From the NCBI RefSeq assembly GCF_001541095.1, contig NZ_LMXH01000002.1, positions 820,671 to 884,670 of the forward strand: a stretch of 64,000 nt of DNA. The letters run 5' to 3'. The stretch's first letter is position 1. Every line of letters starts with the position of its first letter. Source of the DNA: Paenibacillus sp. FJAT-26967. GTDB lineage: Bacteria > Bacillota > Bacilli > Paenibacillales > NBRC-103111. The notes below the pieces were generated by a model that made no database searches, was not told the origin of the DNA, and worked only from the letters and a program-made list of their open reading frames with translations. Of this stretch, positions 42,841-52,182 are shown in pieces. The position numbers were made by a program, and so were the translations under genes.

Positions 42841-45120
42841 ATGAGTGTCCAGAAGAATAGCGCGCAGACATCTTTTCAGGGTGTAATCGGCCGCACGGTT
42901 CAGGATTCCGTCCCCTGGTGGCCAGAGCGCCCGAAAGCTCCCGAAGGCGCGCCCAACGTGGTATACATCGTGCTCGACGACACGGGATTCTCGCACCTGG
43001 GCTGCTATGGGTCGGATATTTCGACCCCTAACATCGACAAGCTGGCCGAAGGCGGTCTGCGCTACAGCAACTTCCACACGACGGCGATCTGTTCGCCGAC
43101 CCGGGCCAGCCTGCTGACCGGCCGGGACGCCCATTCCGTCGGGCTGTCCTTCGTAGCGCTGAGCGACACGGGCTACCCGAACAACCGGAGCCGCATCAGC
43201 CGCGACTCCGCTCTGATCAGCGAGACGCTGAAGGCGAGCGGCTACAGCACATTTGCCGTCGGCAAATGGCATCTCTTGCCCGGCGATGAAATCAGCTTCG
43301 CCGGGCCGTTCGAAGATTGGCCGCTCGGCCGCGGATTCGAACACTACTATGGCTTTCTCGGCGGCGAGACGAGCCAGTGGAATCCGGAGCTCGCTATGGG
43401 CAACGAACGGATTCCGCAGCCCAGACGTGCCGAAGAAGGCTACCATCTGACTGAAGATTTGACGGATAAGGCGATCGACTATATCCGGAAGCAAAAGTCA
43501 GCGGCACCGGAGAGGCCGTTCTTCTGCTATCTGGCATACGGTGCGACACACGCGCCGCATCATGCGCCGCAGTCGTATATTGATGCATACAAAGGCAAGT
43601 ATGATAAAGGATGGGACGTTGTACGGGAAGAGTGGTTCAACCGTCAGAAGGAGCTGGGGATTATTCCGGCCAATGCCGAGCTGCCGCCTAGAAATCCCGG
43701 CATCCGTGCTTGGGCGGATCTGAGCGCAGACGAGCAGAAGCTGTTCGCCCGGATGCAGGAAGTATTCGCCGGATTTCTGCAGCATCTGGATGATCACATC
43801 GGTCGTCTGGTCGGCTATCTGGAAGAAATCGGTCAGCTTGATAACACCGTCATCGTTCTCCTGTCGGATAACGGGGCCAGCCCGGAAGGCGGTCTGCTCG
43901 GTTCGTGGAACGAATGGAAGAACTTCAATCTCGGGATGAGAAATGATGACCTGGCCGGAGAACTGGCCCGGATCAACGAGCTTGGGACACCGGCCGCCTA
44001 CAACCATTATCCGCTCGGCTGGGCTCAAGTCGGCAATACGCCGCTCAAATGGTACAAAACTTTCGTGCACGCGGGCGGAGTGAAAGACCCGCTCATTATC
44101 CATTATCCGAACCGGATTAAGGATGGAGGCGGCATCCGCAGCCAGTATCATCATGTATCGGATGTAACACCGACTGTTCTGGATCTCATCGGCATCGAGC
44201 CTCCCGAATCCGTGAACGGATATGCTCAGCGTCCTCTGGACGGAGTGAGCCTGCAGTACACATTTGATTCCGAAGAGGCACCGACCCGCAAAGAAATTCA
44301 GCTGTATGAAATGGTAGGCAACCGCGCGATCTGGCAGCAGGGCTGGAAAGCTGTCGCCAGGCATGTGCCGGGCACTTCATTCGAGGAAGATGTGTGGGAA
44401 CTGTACCATACCGACGAAGATTTCTCCGAGAACCGGAACTTGGCGGATAAGCACCCGGAGAAGTTGCGGCATTTGATTGACCTGTGGTGGTCGGAAGCCG
44501 AAACCCGGGGCTACCTGCCGCTGAACGGGACCTATTATTTATCACGGGGGGACAATGACGCCAGGCGGACTGGACAAAAACTTACCCGCACTTATTATCC
44601 GTCGGATTTTGGACTGGATGTCGCATTATCGCCTAATACCCGCAATCAGAACTATTCCTTCACCGCTTATGTAGAAAGGGAATCCGTGCAGGATGAAGGG
44701 GTGCTTGTCTCTTTTGGAGGCAGATTCGGAGGTTATTCCCTATTCGTGCAGCAGAATCGCCTGATCTTTCACTATAACTATCTGGGTGAGAAGCATACGG
44801 TCATTACATCGGAGCTTGAAGTCCCTGTCGGTGCCGCCAGATTGAGATTTGAGTTCCTTCAGGCACCGGAAGGCGGAGGCGGTACAGGACGGCTGTTCAT
44901 TAATGAAGTGAAAGCCGGAGAGGGAATTATTCCTCAAGTGGCTTCGATGGTAGAGGGTCCCGGTGTGTTCAGTGTCGGAGAAAATGAGGTCACTCCGGTA
45001 AGTCTGGTCTATGAGGTGCCGTTCCGGTTCAGCGGACTGCTTTACAAAGTAGATTTTCAGGCCGAGAGTCTGAACTTCGATGAAGATCAGAAGCTCCAGC
45101 TCGAGCTTGCCAAAGATTAA
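42841..45120 (+). CDS. arylsulfatase (Cys-type)
   Basis: 759 residues, no signal peptide. Alkaline phosphatase-like N-domain: VYIVLDDTGFSHLGCYGSDI (metal Asp pair), active-site C-S-P-T-R with Cys84 in TTAICSPTRASLLTGRDAHS, VGKWHL and DNTVIVLLSDNGASPEGG. The C-terminal part (about 590-759) is a beta-sandwich, as in the large AtsA-type enzymes. The Cys must be converted to formylglycine to be active. RBS acaaggaggtattcttta. Hydrolyses aryl or alkyl sulfates; cytoplasmic location fits with a dedicated importer encoded next. Confidence 0.93.
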   Translation: MSVQKNSAQTSFQGVIGRTVQDSVPWWPERPKAPEGAPNVVYIVLDDTGFSHLGCYGSDISTPNIDKLAEGGLRYSNFHTTAICSPTRASLLTGRDAHSVGLSFVALSDTGYPNNRSRISRDSALISETLKASGYSTFAVGKWHLLPGDEISFAGPFEDWPLGRGFEHYYGFLGGETSQWNPELAMGNERIPQPRRAEEGYHLTEDLTDKAIDYIRKQKSAAPERPFFCYLAYGATHAPHHAPQSYIDAYKGKYDKGWDVVREEWFNRQKELGIIPANAELPPRNPGIRAWADLSADEQKLFARMQEVFAGFLQHLDDHIGRLVGYLEEIGQLDNTVIVLLSDNGASPEGGLLGSWNEWKNFNLGMRNDDLAGELARINELGTPAAYNHYPLGWAQVGNTPLKWYKTFVHAGGVKDPLIIHYPNRIKDGGGIRSQYHHVSDVTPTVLDLIGIEPPESVNGYAQRPLDGVSLQYTFDSEEAPTRKEIQLYEMVGNRAIWQQGWKAVARHVPGTSFEEDVWELYHTDEDFSENRNLADKHPEKLRHLIDLWWSEAETRGYLPLNGTYYLSRGDNDARRTGQKLTRTYYPSDFGLDVALSPNTRNQNYSFTAYVERESVQDEGVLVSFGGRFGGYSLFVQQNRLIFHYNYLGEKHTVITSELEVPVGAARLRFEFLQAPEGGGGTGRLFINEVKAGEGIIPQVASMVEGPGVFSVGENEVTPVSLVYEVPFRFSGLLYKVDFQAESLNFDEDQKLQLELAKD

Positions 45121-45174
45121 GCGTGGAAGAAGAGTCTACCGGACCGCTGGAGACTTCATGAACTCAAGGGGACG

Positions 45175-46521
45175 GTGACTCGGATGAAATCAATACCTAA
45201 ACGATATGTCCTGCTCGGGACACTTTGGTTTATTTTTATGATTAATATGCTGGACCGCGGGCTGACGACTACCTTGCTCCCGCTGATTCGCAATGATCTG
45301 GGGTTGTCCCTTTTTATTACGGGTCTGGCCAGCTCAAGCTTCTTTATAACCATTATTATCGGGAATATGTTCGGCGGTTACTTGTCAGACAAATGGGGAG
45401 GACGCATTATCCTCAAAGTCATCACAATTGCGTTCAGTGTCGTGACGGTGTTTACCGGAATGATCCAGAACACCGTCCATTTTATCGCGGTACGGCTCAG
45501 TCTCGGATTGTTCGAAGCCCCGGATATATCGGCTTCTCTAGGTCTGATCAGCCGGTGGTTCCCAGCCAAAGAAAGAGGAAGAGCGACGTCGCTTCTGATG
45601 ACTTCTGCCGTGCTTGGCGGCATCCTTCCCGTCGTAATTGCCATTCCGCTTACTACGTATTTCGGGGACTGGCGTCCGGTGTTCTACGTGATGATTATTC
45701 CCGGTCTTCTTGCAGCATGGGCGGTATGGAAATTCGTCTATGACAGCCCGGAGAAAGCTCTTGCCCGTGGACGCTTATCACAAGAAGAATATGCGCTGAT
45801 CACGGAAGGTGCGCTGGCGTCCGGACTGCCGGTGCAGGCTCCGAAAGTCGATCGGAGTGTTGTGGTACAGCTTATGAAAGACCGCAACTTCTGGTTTGCG
45901 ATCCTCCTTATTTTTGCTCAAATCTCACTTGGGGTCGGTTTTGGATTATGGCAGTCTACCTACTTAATGGAAGGACTGCATTTTACACTGGCTCAGATGG
46001 GCATGATTGCTATTATTCCTGGGATATTCTCGCTGCTGGGTATTCTCTTGTTCGGTTATCTTCATGACCGAAGGCCCGGTATAGGCAGCCGCTGGGTACT
46101 GCTGGTCAGTTTTGCGGCATCTGCGGGCGCGCTTTTCTTGCTGTCGCTAGTGGAGTCCGCGTCCCAGCTGGGTCTGCTTGTAACGGGAATGGCGATGCAC
46201 GGATTCTTTATGACAGCGAGTATGGTGCCGATCAACATCTATTTTCAGAAAAGATACGGAAGCGGCATAGTCGCCACGGCTTACGGTTTGTCAAACGGTT
46301 TGGCTCAAATCGGAGGCTCGTTCCTGACACCGATTGTGGCGGGCGCACTGATCATCCAGACGTCGGCAGGACTAGATTTCAGTCTTGTGTTTGTTCTATT
46401 CATCGGCATTGCACTTACCGGTGCTTTGACGTCACTCTTCCTCACGGAAAAGCCGTTTACGGTAACGACTCATCAACCGAACGACTCCAGAAATGTAAGT
46501 AAGGAAAGCGTGCCCGTATAG
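45175..46521 (+). CDS. MFS transporter, anion:cation symporter type
   Basis: 448 residues, 12 hydrophobic segments. GTG 45175 or ATG 45184 are both possible after caaggggac. Typical N-terminal INMLDRGLTTTLLPLI and loop GGYLSDKWGGRIILK, with SRWFPAKERGRATSLL between TM4 and TM5, as in ACS-family carriers of organic anions. Likely imports sulfated compounds for the sulfatase and dioxygenase. Ends in a strong terminator. Confidence 0.9.
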   Translation: MTRMKSIPKRYVLLGTLWFIFMINMLDRGLTTTLLPLIRNDLGLSLFITGLASSSFFITIIIGNMFGGYLSDKWGGRIILKVITIAFSVVTVFTGMIQNTVHFIAVRLSLGLFEAPDISASLGLISRWFPAKERGRATSLLMTSAVLGGILPVVIAIPLTTYFGDWRPVFYVMIIPGLLAAWAVWKFVYDSPEKALARGRLSQEEYALITEGALASGLPVQAPKVDRSVVVQLMKDRNFWFAILLIFAQISLGVGFGLWQSTYLMEGLHFTLAQMGMIAIIPGIFSLLGILLFGYLHDRRPGIGSRWVLLVSFAASAGALFLLSLVESASQLGLLVTGMAMHGFFMTASMVPINIYFQKRYGSGIVATAYGLSNGLAQIGGSFLTPIVAGALIIQTSAGLDFSLVFVLFIGIALTGALTSLFLTEKPFTVTTHQPNDSRNVSKESVPV

Positions 46522-46537
46522 GCTTTACTTCATTTAA

Positions 46538-46579
46538 CTCCGTATACATCAGCGTTTGCTGCTGTATACGGAGTTTTTT
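46538..46579 (+). terminator. strong terminator closing the sulfate-ester locus
   Basis: CTCCGTATACA / TGTATACGGAG around a 14-nt loop, followed by TTTTTT. Confidence 0.93.
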
Positions 46580-46656
46580 GCGTTTGCGTGATAGTTTGAT
46601 ACGGATTTAAATAATGATAAGATAAAAAGACTTGTCCCATAAGGAGATAACTTGTT

Positions 46657-47361
46657 ATGTATAAAATTCTAATTGTTGAAGACGATTCCAAAATTGCCGG
46701 ACTCCTGCAATCCCATATCCAGAAATACGGAGATAGGGCAGTGGTCGTAGAAGATTTCGATCATGTACTCCAGCAATATAAAGAAACAGATCCGCATCTG
46801 GTGCTACTTGATGTTAATCTTCCTAGCTTTGACGGCTACTACTGGTGCCGTCAGATCCGCTCTCTATCTACATGTCCGATCCTCTTTATTTCCGCGCGCA
46901 GCGGAGAGATGGATCAGGTCCGGGCCATTGAGAACGGGGCCGACGATTACATAACGAAGCCCTTTCACTATGAAGTGGTTATGGCCAAAATTCGCAGCCA
47001 GCTTAGGCGGGTATACGGTGACTATGCGGCCCGGATGGAAGAGAGGAAGGTAGAAAATTCCGGCCTGATTCTGTATCCCGAGCGTATGGTACTTCAATTA
47101 AAGGAACAGGTCATTCCGCTGACCAAGAAAGAAAGTATTCTGATGGAAACGCTGCTTGAGCGCTGTCCCCGCGTTGTCAGCCGCGAAGCAATCTTGGAGA
47201 AGTTGTGGGATGATGCCTTTGTGGATGATAATACACTGAGCGTTAACATTACGCGGATTCGTAAGAAACTTCTAGAATTTGGCATTGAAGATGCCCTCGA
47301 AACCGTTCGCGGAGTCGGGTACCGGCTCAATATTACTTGGAAGGATGAATCCGGGCTATGA
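46657..47361 (+). CDS. bceR: BceR-type response regulator
   Basis: 234 residues, OmpR family. LIVEDDSK acidic pocket, phospho-Asp in VLLDVNLPSFDGYYWCRQIR, Lys in YITKPFHYEVV, winged helix with LTKKESILMETLLERCP and VRGVGYRL. The FDGYYWCRQIR segment is typical of the Bce-like regulators paired with peptide-antibiotic sensing kinases. Overlaps the kinase gene by four bases. Confidence 0.92.
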   Translation: MYKILIVEDDSKIAGLLQSHIQKYGDRAVVVEDFDHVLQQYKETDPHLVLLDVNLPSFDGYYWCRQIRSLSTCPILFISARSGEMDQVRAIENGADDYITKPFHYEVVMAKIRSQLRRVYGDYAARMEERKVENSGLILYPERMVLQLKEQVIPLTKKESILMETLLERCPRVVSREAILEKLWDDAFVDDNTLSVNITRIRKKLLEFGIEDALETVRGVGYRLNITWKDESGL

Positions 47362-48347
47362 AATTATTTTGGCGTGAGCATATTCCGCTCATTATCATGG
47401 TCCTTCTCCAGTTATTTCTAGTGCTTCTTGTATACCGATATGACGGTTATACCGATCTAAGGACTGCTTTGTATGCCGTATTTCTAGGTTTATGTTTATT
47501 GGCCGCTTATATGATCTACCGATATTTCAGCCACCGGATTTTCTACGAGAGGCTGTCAGTTCCACCCACATCCTTGCAGGATTCCGTACGTAAGGCAGAA
47601 TCTGCTGCGATGTCTGCTGCTCTGAACGAGCTCATGGAGTCGCAGTACCGGCATTATCAGCAAGAGTTAAAAAGCTGGGAGCGCAAGCAGCAGGAGCATT
47701 TGACCTTTATGAATCAATGGGTTCACCAGATGAAGACTCCCTTGTCCGTGATCGAATTAATCGTTCAAGAAGAGGACGACCCGCGCTTCTCCAGTATTTC
47801 GGAAGAGTCAGACCGGTTGAGGCGGGGACTCGAGATGGTGCTTTATATGGCGCGGCTGGATACGTTTGAGCAGGATTTTCATATCGAGAAGATATCACTG
47901 CGCGACCTGGTGAAGGAAGTTGTGCATGAGAATAAGCGTTATTTTATCCGGAGCTGTGTTTATCCGGATATTCAGGTGGAAGCGGGGCTCAAAGTGGAGA
48001 CAGATGCGAAATGGCTCCGGTTTGCCCTGCAGCAGTTGCTCACCAATGCCATCAAATATTCGGCGGGAACACGTACGAAGGTGTCAGTAGCGGCTTACCC
48101 GCAAGGGCGTGAGGTTATCCTGGAAGTTCGTGATCTTGGCCCTGGAATTCCGAAGCAGGATCTGCCTCGTGTCTTTCATCCGTTCTTCACGGGTGTTAAC
48201 GGCCGTAAATTTAAAGAATCTACCGGTATGGGTTTATACTTGGTCAAGCAGATTCTGGAGCGGCTGAACCATACCATTGTGCTGGAATCGGAAGCAGGCA
48301 CAGGAACCACAGCACGCGTTGTATTCCCCTACGGATACCTGGATTAG
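47358..48347 (+). CDS. bceS: BceS-type intramembrane-sensing histidine kinase
   Basis: 329 residues. Two closely spaced membrane helices (about 10-28 and 35-55) with almost no extracellular loop, the intramembrane-sensing layout. H-box WVHQMKTPLSVIELIVQEED, N-box LQQLLTNAIKYS, G1 VRDLGPGIP, G2 TGMGLYLVKQ. In Bce systems the kinase senses through the BceAB transporter, encoded next. Confidence 0.92.
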   Translation: MKLFWREHIPLIIMVLLQLFLVLLVYRYDGYTDLRTALYAVFLGLCLLAAYMIYRYFSHRIFYERLSVPPTSLQDSVRKAESAAMSAALNELMESQYRHYQQELKSWERKQQEHLTFMNQWVHQMKTPLSVIELIVQEEDDPRFSSISEESDRLRRGLEMVLYMARLDTFEQDFHIEKISLRDLVKEVVHENKRYFIRSCVYPDIQVEAGLKVETDAKWLRFALQQLLTNAIKYSAGTRTKVSVAAYPQGREVILEVRDLGPGIPKQDLPRVFHPFFTGVNGRKFKESTGMGLYLVKQILERLNHTIVLESEAGTGTTARVVFPYGYLD

Positions 48348-48380
48348 GACGATGAAGGATTTTCTTCATCGTCTTTTTTT
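48344..48380 (+). terminator. terminator between bceRS and bceAB
   Basis: GACGATGAAG-GATTTT-CTTCATCGTC followed by TTTTTTT, so the transporter genes have their own promoter in 48380-48530, as in B. subtilis bceAB. Confidence 0.9.
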
Positions 48381-48538
48381 GTGTGGCCAATCTTACAACT
48401 CTGTCACCTATATGAAAGGATGGACGATAGGAGAAACGGGAATGCTGGTTTACACTAAGACAGAAGAGAGAGCAATCAGAAGGATCGACTGAAACTTTAG
48501 AGCAGAAGAACCACATAAGAACTGGGAGGCAGTCGTAC

Positions 48539-49309
48539 ATGGAGATACTTAAAGTCCGTGATTTAAGCAAAATTTATAAAGGGATGATTTCTTACGAAGC
48601 ACTTTCCAATATAGATTTGACGATTAACAAGGGAGAATTCGTAGGTATTATGGGACCTTCGGGCAGTGGTAAAACAACGCTGCTGAACCTGGTGTCTACA
48701 ATCGACAGTCCGACATCCGGGGAAGTACGGATTAATAATGAGAACCCCCACAAACTATCCGCCGATAAACTGGCGATGTTCCGGCGGCGCGAACTGGGTT
48801 TTGTGTTTCAGTCCTTTAATCTGCTCAACACGTTGACCGTGAAAGAAAATATCGTTCTGCCTCTGACTTTGGATGCAGCTGATCTGAAAGAAATGCAGCA
48901 ACGGGTCGCACTTATAGCGGAGAAACTGGGAATCAGCGGCATCCTGGATAAAAGAACATACGAAATATCCGGCGGACAAGCGCAGCGTACCGCAATTGCC
49001 CGTGCTCTTATCCACTCACCCAAGCTGGTACTTGCGGATGAGCCGACAGGCAACCTGGATTCCAAAGCGGCCCGTGATGTTATGCAGCTCCTGACCAAGC
49101 TGAATAGAGAAGATGAAGCGACCCTGATGCTCGTAACGCACGATGCCATGGCGGCAAGCTATTGCAACCGGGTTGTCTTTATAAAGGATGGACGCTTGTA
49201 TAATGAGATATATTGCGGTGACAGCAGAGAAGCTTTTTACCAGAAAATCCTGGATGTGCTTTCGTTAATGGGAGGGAATGGGAATGACTTTTCGACAGTT
49301 CGCGTTTAA
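48539..49309 (+). CDS. bceA: BceA-type ABC transporter ATP-binding protein
   Basis: 256 residues. Walker A GPSGSGKTTLLN, Q-loop FQSFNLLNTL, signature ISGGQAQRTAIARAL (variant of LSGGQQ), Walker B LVLADEPTGNLD, H-loop LVTHD. Partner of the permease that overlaps its 3' end. Provides efflux/target protection against bacitracin- or lantibiotic-like peptides. Confidence 0.92.
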   Translation: MEILKVRDLSKIYKGMISYEALSNIDLTINKGEFVGIMGPSGSGKTTLLNLVSTIDSPTSGEVRINNENPHKLSADKLAMFRRRELGFVFQSFNLLNTLTVKENIVLPLTLDAADLKEMQQRVALIAEKLGISGILDKRTYEISGGQAQRTAIARALIHSPKLVLADEPTGNLDSKAARDVMQLLTKLNREDEATLMLVTHDAMAASYCNRVVFIKDGRLYNEIYCGDSREAFYQKILDVLSLMGGNGNDFSTVRV

Positions 49310-51197
49310 CAATATTCTGCGCAACAAACGAACTTACATTGCCCATTTCCTAAGCAGCGCGTTCTCGGTCATGATCTTCTTCACCTATGCGCTTCTGCTG
49401 TTCCATCCAAAGCTGCAGGGAGAACTGGCTTCAACAAGTGACACGATGAGCTCACTCGGGACGATGGGTATGAAAATTTCGCAGATTCTGATCTTTATTT
49501 TCTCGTTCTTCTTCTTGCTGTACTCGGTCAGCGCTTTTCTCAAGAACCGCAAAAAGGAGTTTGGACTCCTGATGGTGCTGGGCATGTCCAGGCGGCAGCT
49601 CAAAAAGCTGGTCTTTATGGAAAATATGATCATCGGGATCGCTTCCATGGTTGCTGGAATCGGGACCGGATTAATTTTTGCCAAGCTAATTCTGCTCATC
49701 AGCGCCAAAGTGCTATACCTCACCAGAGGACTGCCTTTTTATATACCGCTTAAAGCCATAGGAATGACAGCGGGTGCGTTTTTAGTCCTGTTTCTGCTAA
49801 TTTCTTTATTCACATCGGGAGTGGGGAAATCCGGCAGACTCGTAGATTTGCTTAAATCCGAAGAGAAGCCGAAGCCGGAACCTAAGGCGTCTGTGAAGCT
49901 GTCTTTTCTTGCCCTTATCTTTATTGTGCTGGGATACGCAATGGTCTTCCTGTTCGCCGGAAAACGAATTTTCTCCTTTTCCTTACTATTCGGCGGCGTG
50001 TTGTTTACGATTCTGGGAACCTATTTCTTGTTTGCACAACTGAGTGTGTATATCATTCGCGCCCTCAAAAAGAAAGAGAACATTTTCTACCGCAAAACGA
50101 ATCTGTTAACTTTGTCAGAGTTGTCTTACCGGATGAAAGACAATGCGATTATGTTCTTTATGGTCTCCATCGTATCATCAGTTGCTTTTACGGGAATCGG
50201 TACGTCTATGGCGATCGGCGATCCGGGTCTTGCCTCGATGCAGAATCCGTATGCTTTCACTTATGCCACGAAACTCGGGGATGCTAGAGAAAAGAAACAT
50301 GTCCAATTAATTGAGACCGAGTTGTCAAAAGCGGGTTTCGAATCCGAGACGCTCAGCGCAGTTCCAAAGTATAGCGAAAACGGAATTACAATAATTCCTC
50401 TCAGTGATTATAACAAAATGGCTTCCGCTCTCGGCTATCAGCCGCAGACACTCGAGGAAGAGAACCAAGCTCTTGTGACGCCAGCAGGGATTAGTCAGAA
50501 AAATGATTATAAGAAATCCCCGCCTTCTGTCGATACCATCGAATATGACAAAGAAGGAGTCGTGACGGGTTTTCAAGTCAAGAAAGTTCTTACGGATCTG
50601 GTCTTTCCTTATGGGGCAGGAGTCATGATCGTAGTTACGGACGCAAATTATGCCAAAGCCGTTCTAGATGAATATGCTCAGCGTTATTATGTATTTCAAG
50701 TGCCGGGTTGGGAGAACTCCATCGAGGTCGCGAACAAAATTAACGCACTCATTCCACTGGACCGGAACGGCGACTATAATTACAGTGCGCTGGTATCTGA
50801 TTGGCTGTCCTCTAAGCAAAAGAATGGTATTTTACTTATTGTCAGCGTACTGGTAGGGATTGTATTCTTCACCTTCGCGGCAAGCTTTATCTACTTCCGG
50901 TTGTATGCGGATTTGGAGCGGGATGAGAAGCAGTATCAAATGATAGCGAAGGTAGGCCTCAGCAGGAAAGAGCTTCGTACAACAGTTACCCGGCAGCTTC
51001 TGCTGATCTTCTTCCTGCCGCTAGGAATGTCACTCATCCATAGCATCGTTGCTTTTATCGCTCTCCAGCAGCTTGTTGATTACTCCTTATTCATGAGTTC
51101 GCTCCAGATTTTCTTATCTTTCACTGCTGTTCAGTTCATTTATTTCATCTTAATCCGCTGGCGTTATTTGCAGCATATGTACAGCAAAATAGCGTAA
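49284..51197 (+). CDS. bceB: BceB-type ABC transporter permease
   Basis: 637 residues from ATG 49284 (gggaggg upstream); the start MTFRQFAFNNILRNKRTY is characteristic of BceB proteins. Ten hydrophobic segments with two FtsX domains and one large extracellular domain of about 200 residues between TM7 and TM8 (about 320-515), where the peptide antibiotic or its lipid target is bound. Overlaps bceA by 26 nt. Confidence 0.92.
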   Translation: MTFRQFAFNNILRNKRTYIAHFLSSAFSVMIFFTYALLLFHPKLQGELASTSDTMSSLGTMGMKISQILIFIFSFFFLLYSVSAFLKNRKKEFGLLMVLGMSRRQLKKLVFMENMIIGIASMVAGIGTGLIFAKLILLISAKVLYLTRGLPFYIPLKAIGMTAGAFLVLFLLISLFTSGVGKSGRLVDLLKSEEKPKPEPKASVKLSFLALIFIVLGYAMVFLFAGKRIFSFSLLFGGVLFTILGTYFLFAQLSVYIIRALKKKENIFYRKTNLLTLSELSYRMKDNAIMFFMVSIVSSVAFTGIGTSMAIGDPGLASMQNPYAFTYATKLGDAREKKHVQLIETELSKAGFESETLSAVPKYSENGITIIPLSDYNKMASALGYQPQTLEEENQALVTPAGISQKNDYKKSPPSVDTIEYDKEGVVTGFQVKKVLTDLVFPYGAGVMIVVTDANYAKAVLDEYAQRYYVFQVPGWENSIEVANKINALIPLDRNGDYNYSALVSDWLSSKQKNGILLIVSVLVGIVFFTFAASFIYFRLYADLERDEKQYQMIAKVGLSRKELRTTVTRQLLLIFFLPLGMSLIHSIVAFIALQQLVDYSLFMSSLQIFLSFTAVQFIYFILIRWRYLQHMYSKIA

Positions 51198-51235
51198 TTC
51201 ATTTTATATCTATTTCATTCTAGGAGAGGTGCAGT

Positions 51236-51872
51236 ATGTTCAAAAGAATAAGTATAGGGATGATGGCGGTACTGATATTACGGTGATCGGTGCCTGTTCT
51301 CTGTTCGGTAAGCAAGAAGAACCCCGTAACGGAATGGTTGTTATAGGCGAGGAACAGCCGCTGAAGGAATTTGCTGAGCAGAATAAAACGATCATTCAAA
51401 CGCAGGAAATGTTCAAAATAAAAACTTCAGACCTTAACGGCAAGAAAGCACTTATTATGGATAAGACCACAGCGGAAGCCATCGTAAAACAAGGCGGTAT
51501 TCTATGAAAAGCCATAATAATGACGATGTCTGGAGATCCGATCCGGTTAAGAAATTGCCTGACTTCGATAAAGCGAAGGCACTATTGTTTGCACATACCA
51601 GCCTAAAAGATATTACTACACTAAATGTGGATGATAAAAAGCTGGATGTCGAATATGCCGGCAACTCCTGGTTTGGACATGTAAGAAACAAGGTAGTCAT
51701 GTAACTGATTCTCGTGGTAGACGATGCGGTTATTAAAGAACTCACATCGACAGAAGCTTATATGGAAGTCTTGCGTATGAAAGCAGCGTACGGCGTTACG
51801 AAAGATGGCTGGATGGAACCCGCTCAGACGGATGCTCAGTATTTAAAGCTCAACAAGAGTGGAGTAAAATGA
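51236..51872 (+). pseudogene. decayed lipoprotein gene following bceAB (BA_5634-family-like)
   Basis: ATG 51236 has taggagaggtgcagt upstream and starts a signal peptide (MFKRISIGMMAVLI). A frameshift near 51276-51282 moves the lipobox VIGACSLFG and the rest into another frame. That frame runs MVVIGEEQPLKEFAEQNK ... ALIMDKTTAEAIVKQGGIL, stops at 51505, and the sequence goes on in a third frame (DVWRSDPVKKLPDF, VEYAGNSWFG), which is cut by TAA at 51702. Past that stop the frame remains protein-like (LILVVDDAVIKELTSTEAY) to a stop at 51870. At least three lesions. From memory the segments resemble the 'lipoprotein BA_5634' family often found beside Bce transporters. Confidence 0.72.
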
Positions 51873-51942
51873 CTAAAAACTTTAAAGAGAAGGTATTATA
51901 CCTCGATGGCGTATAACTGATTCCAAATAATAGTTTCTTAAG

Positions 51943-51990
51943 AAACAAGCTGAATCTCTCTAGTAAAAGAGGTGGACAGCTTGTTTTTTT
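51943..51990 (+). terminator. intrinsic terminator after the decayed lipoprotein gene
   Basis: AAACAAGCTG / CAGCTTGTTTTTTT around a 24-nt loop. Confidence 0.85.
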
Positions 51991-51998
51991 GCTGCACC

Positions 51999-52088
51999 CA
52001 GGCATACATAGATGAGAGATCGAATTCATCACTGATGAACAGCCTCGTTGCCGAAGTCAGTCAGATTGTTCCCATTCTTGAAGATTAA
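51999..52088 (+). pseudogene. possible C-terminal coding relic
   Basis: One frame reads QAYIDERSNSSLMNSLVAEV then SQIVPILED and a stop at 52086-52088, with no start. It looks like the end of a lost gene, perhaps replaced when the RADAR-like operon arrived. Not identified. The remainder of 51873-52182 has no gene. Confidence 0.3.
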
Positions 52089-52182
52089 TGTCGAGTAAAG
52101 AAGGAAAATGTTATCGGTCCCAAGAATGCAACAAGATAAGCCATTAACTATTGAGCAGTAAAAGAAAAAGGGGAGAGTAAGT

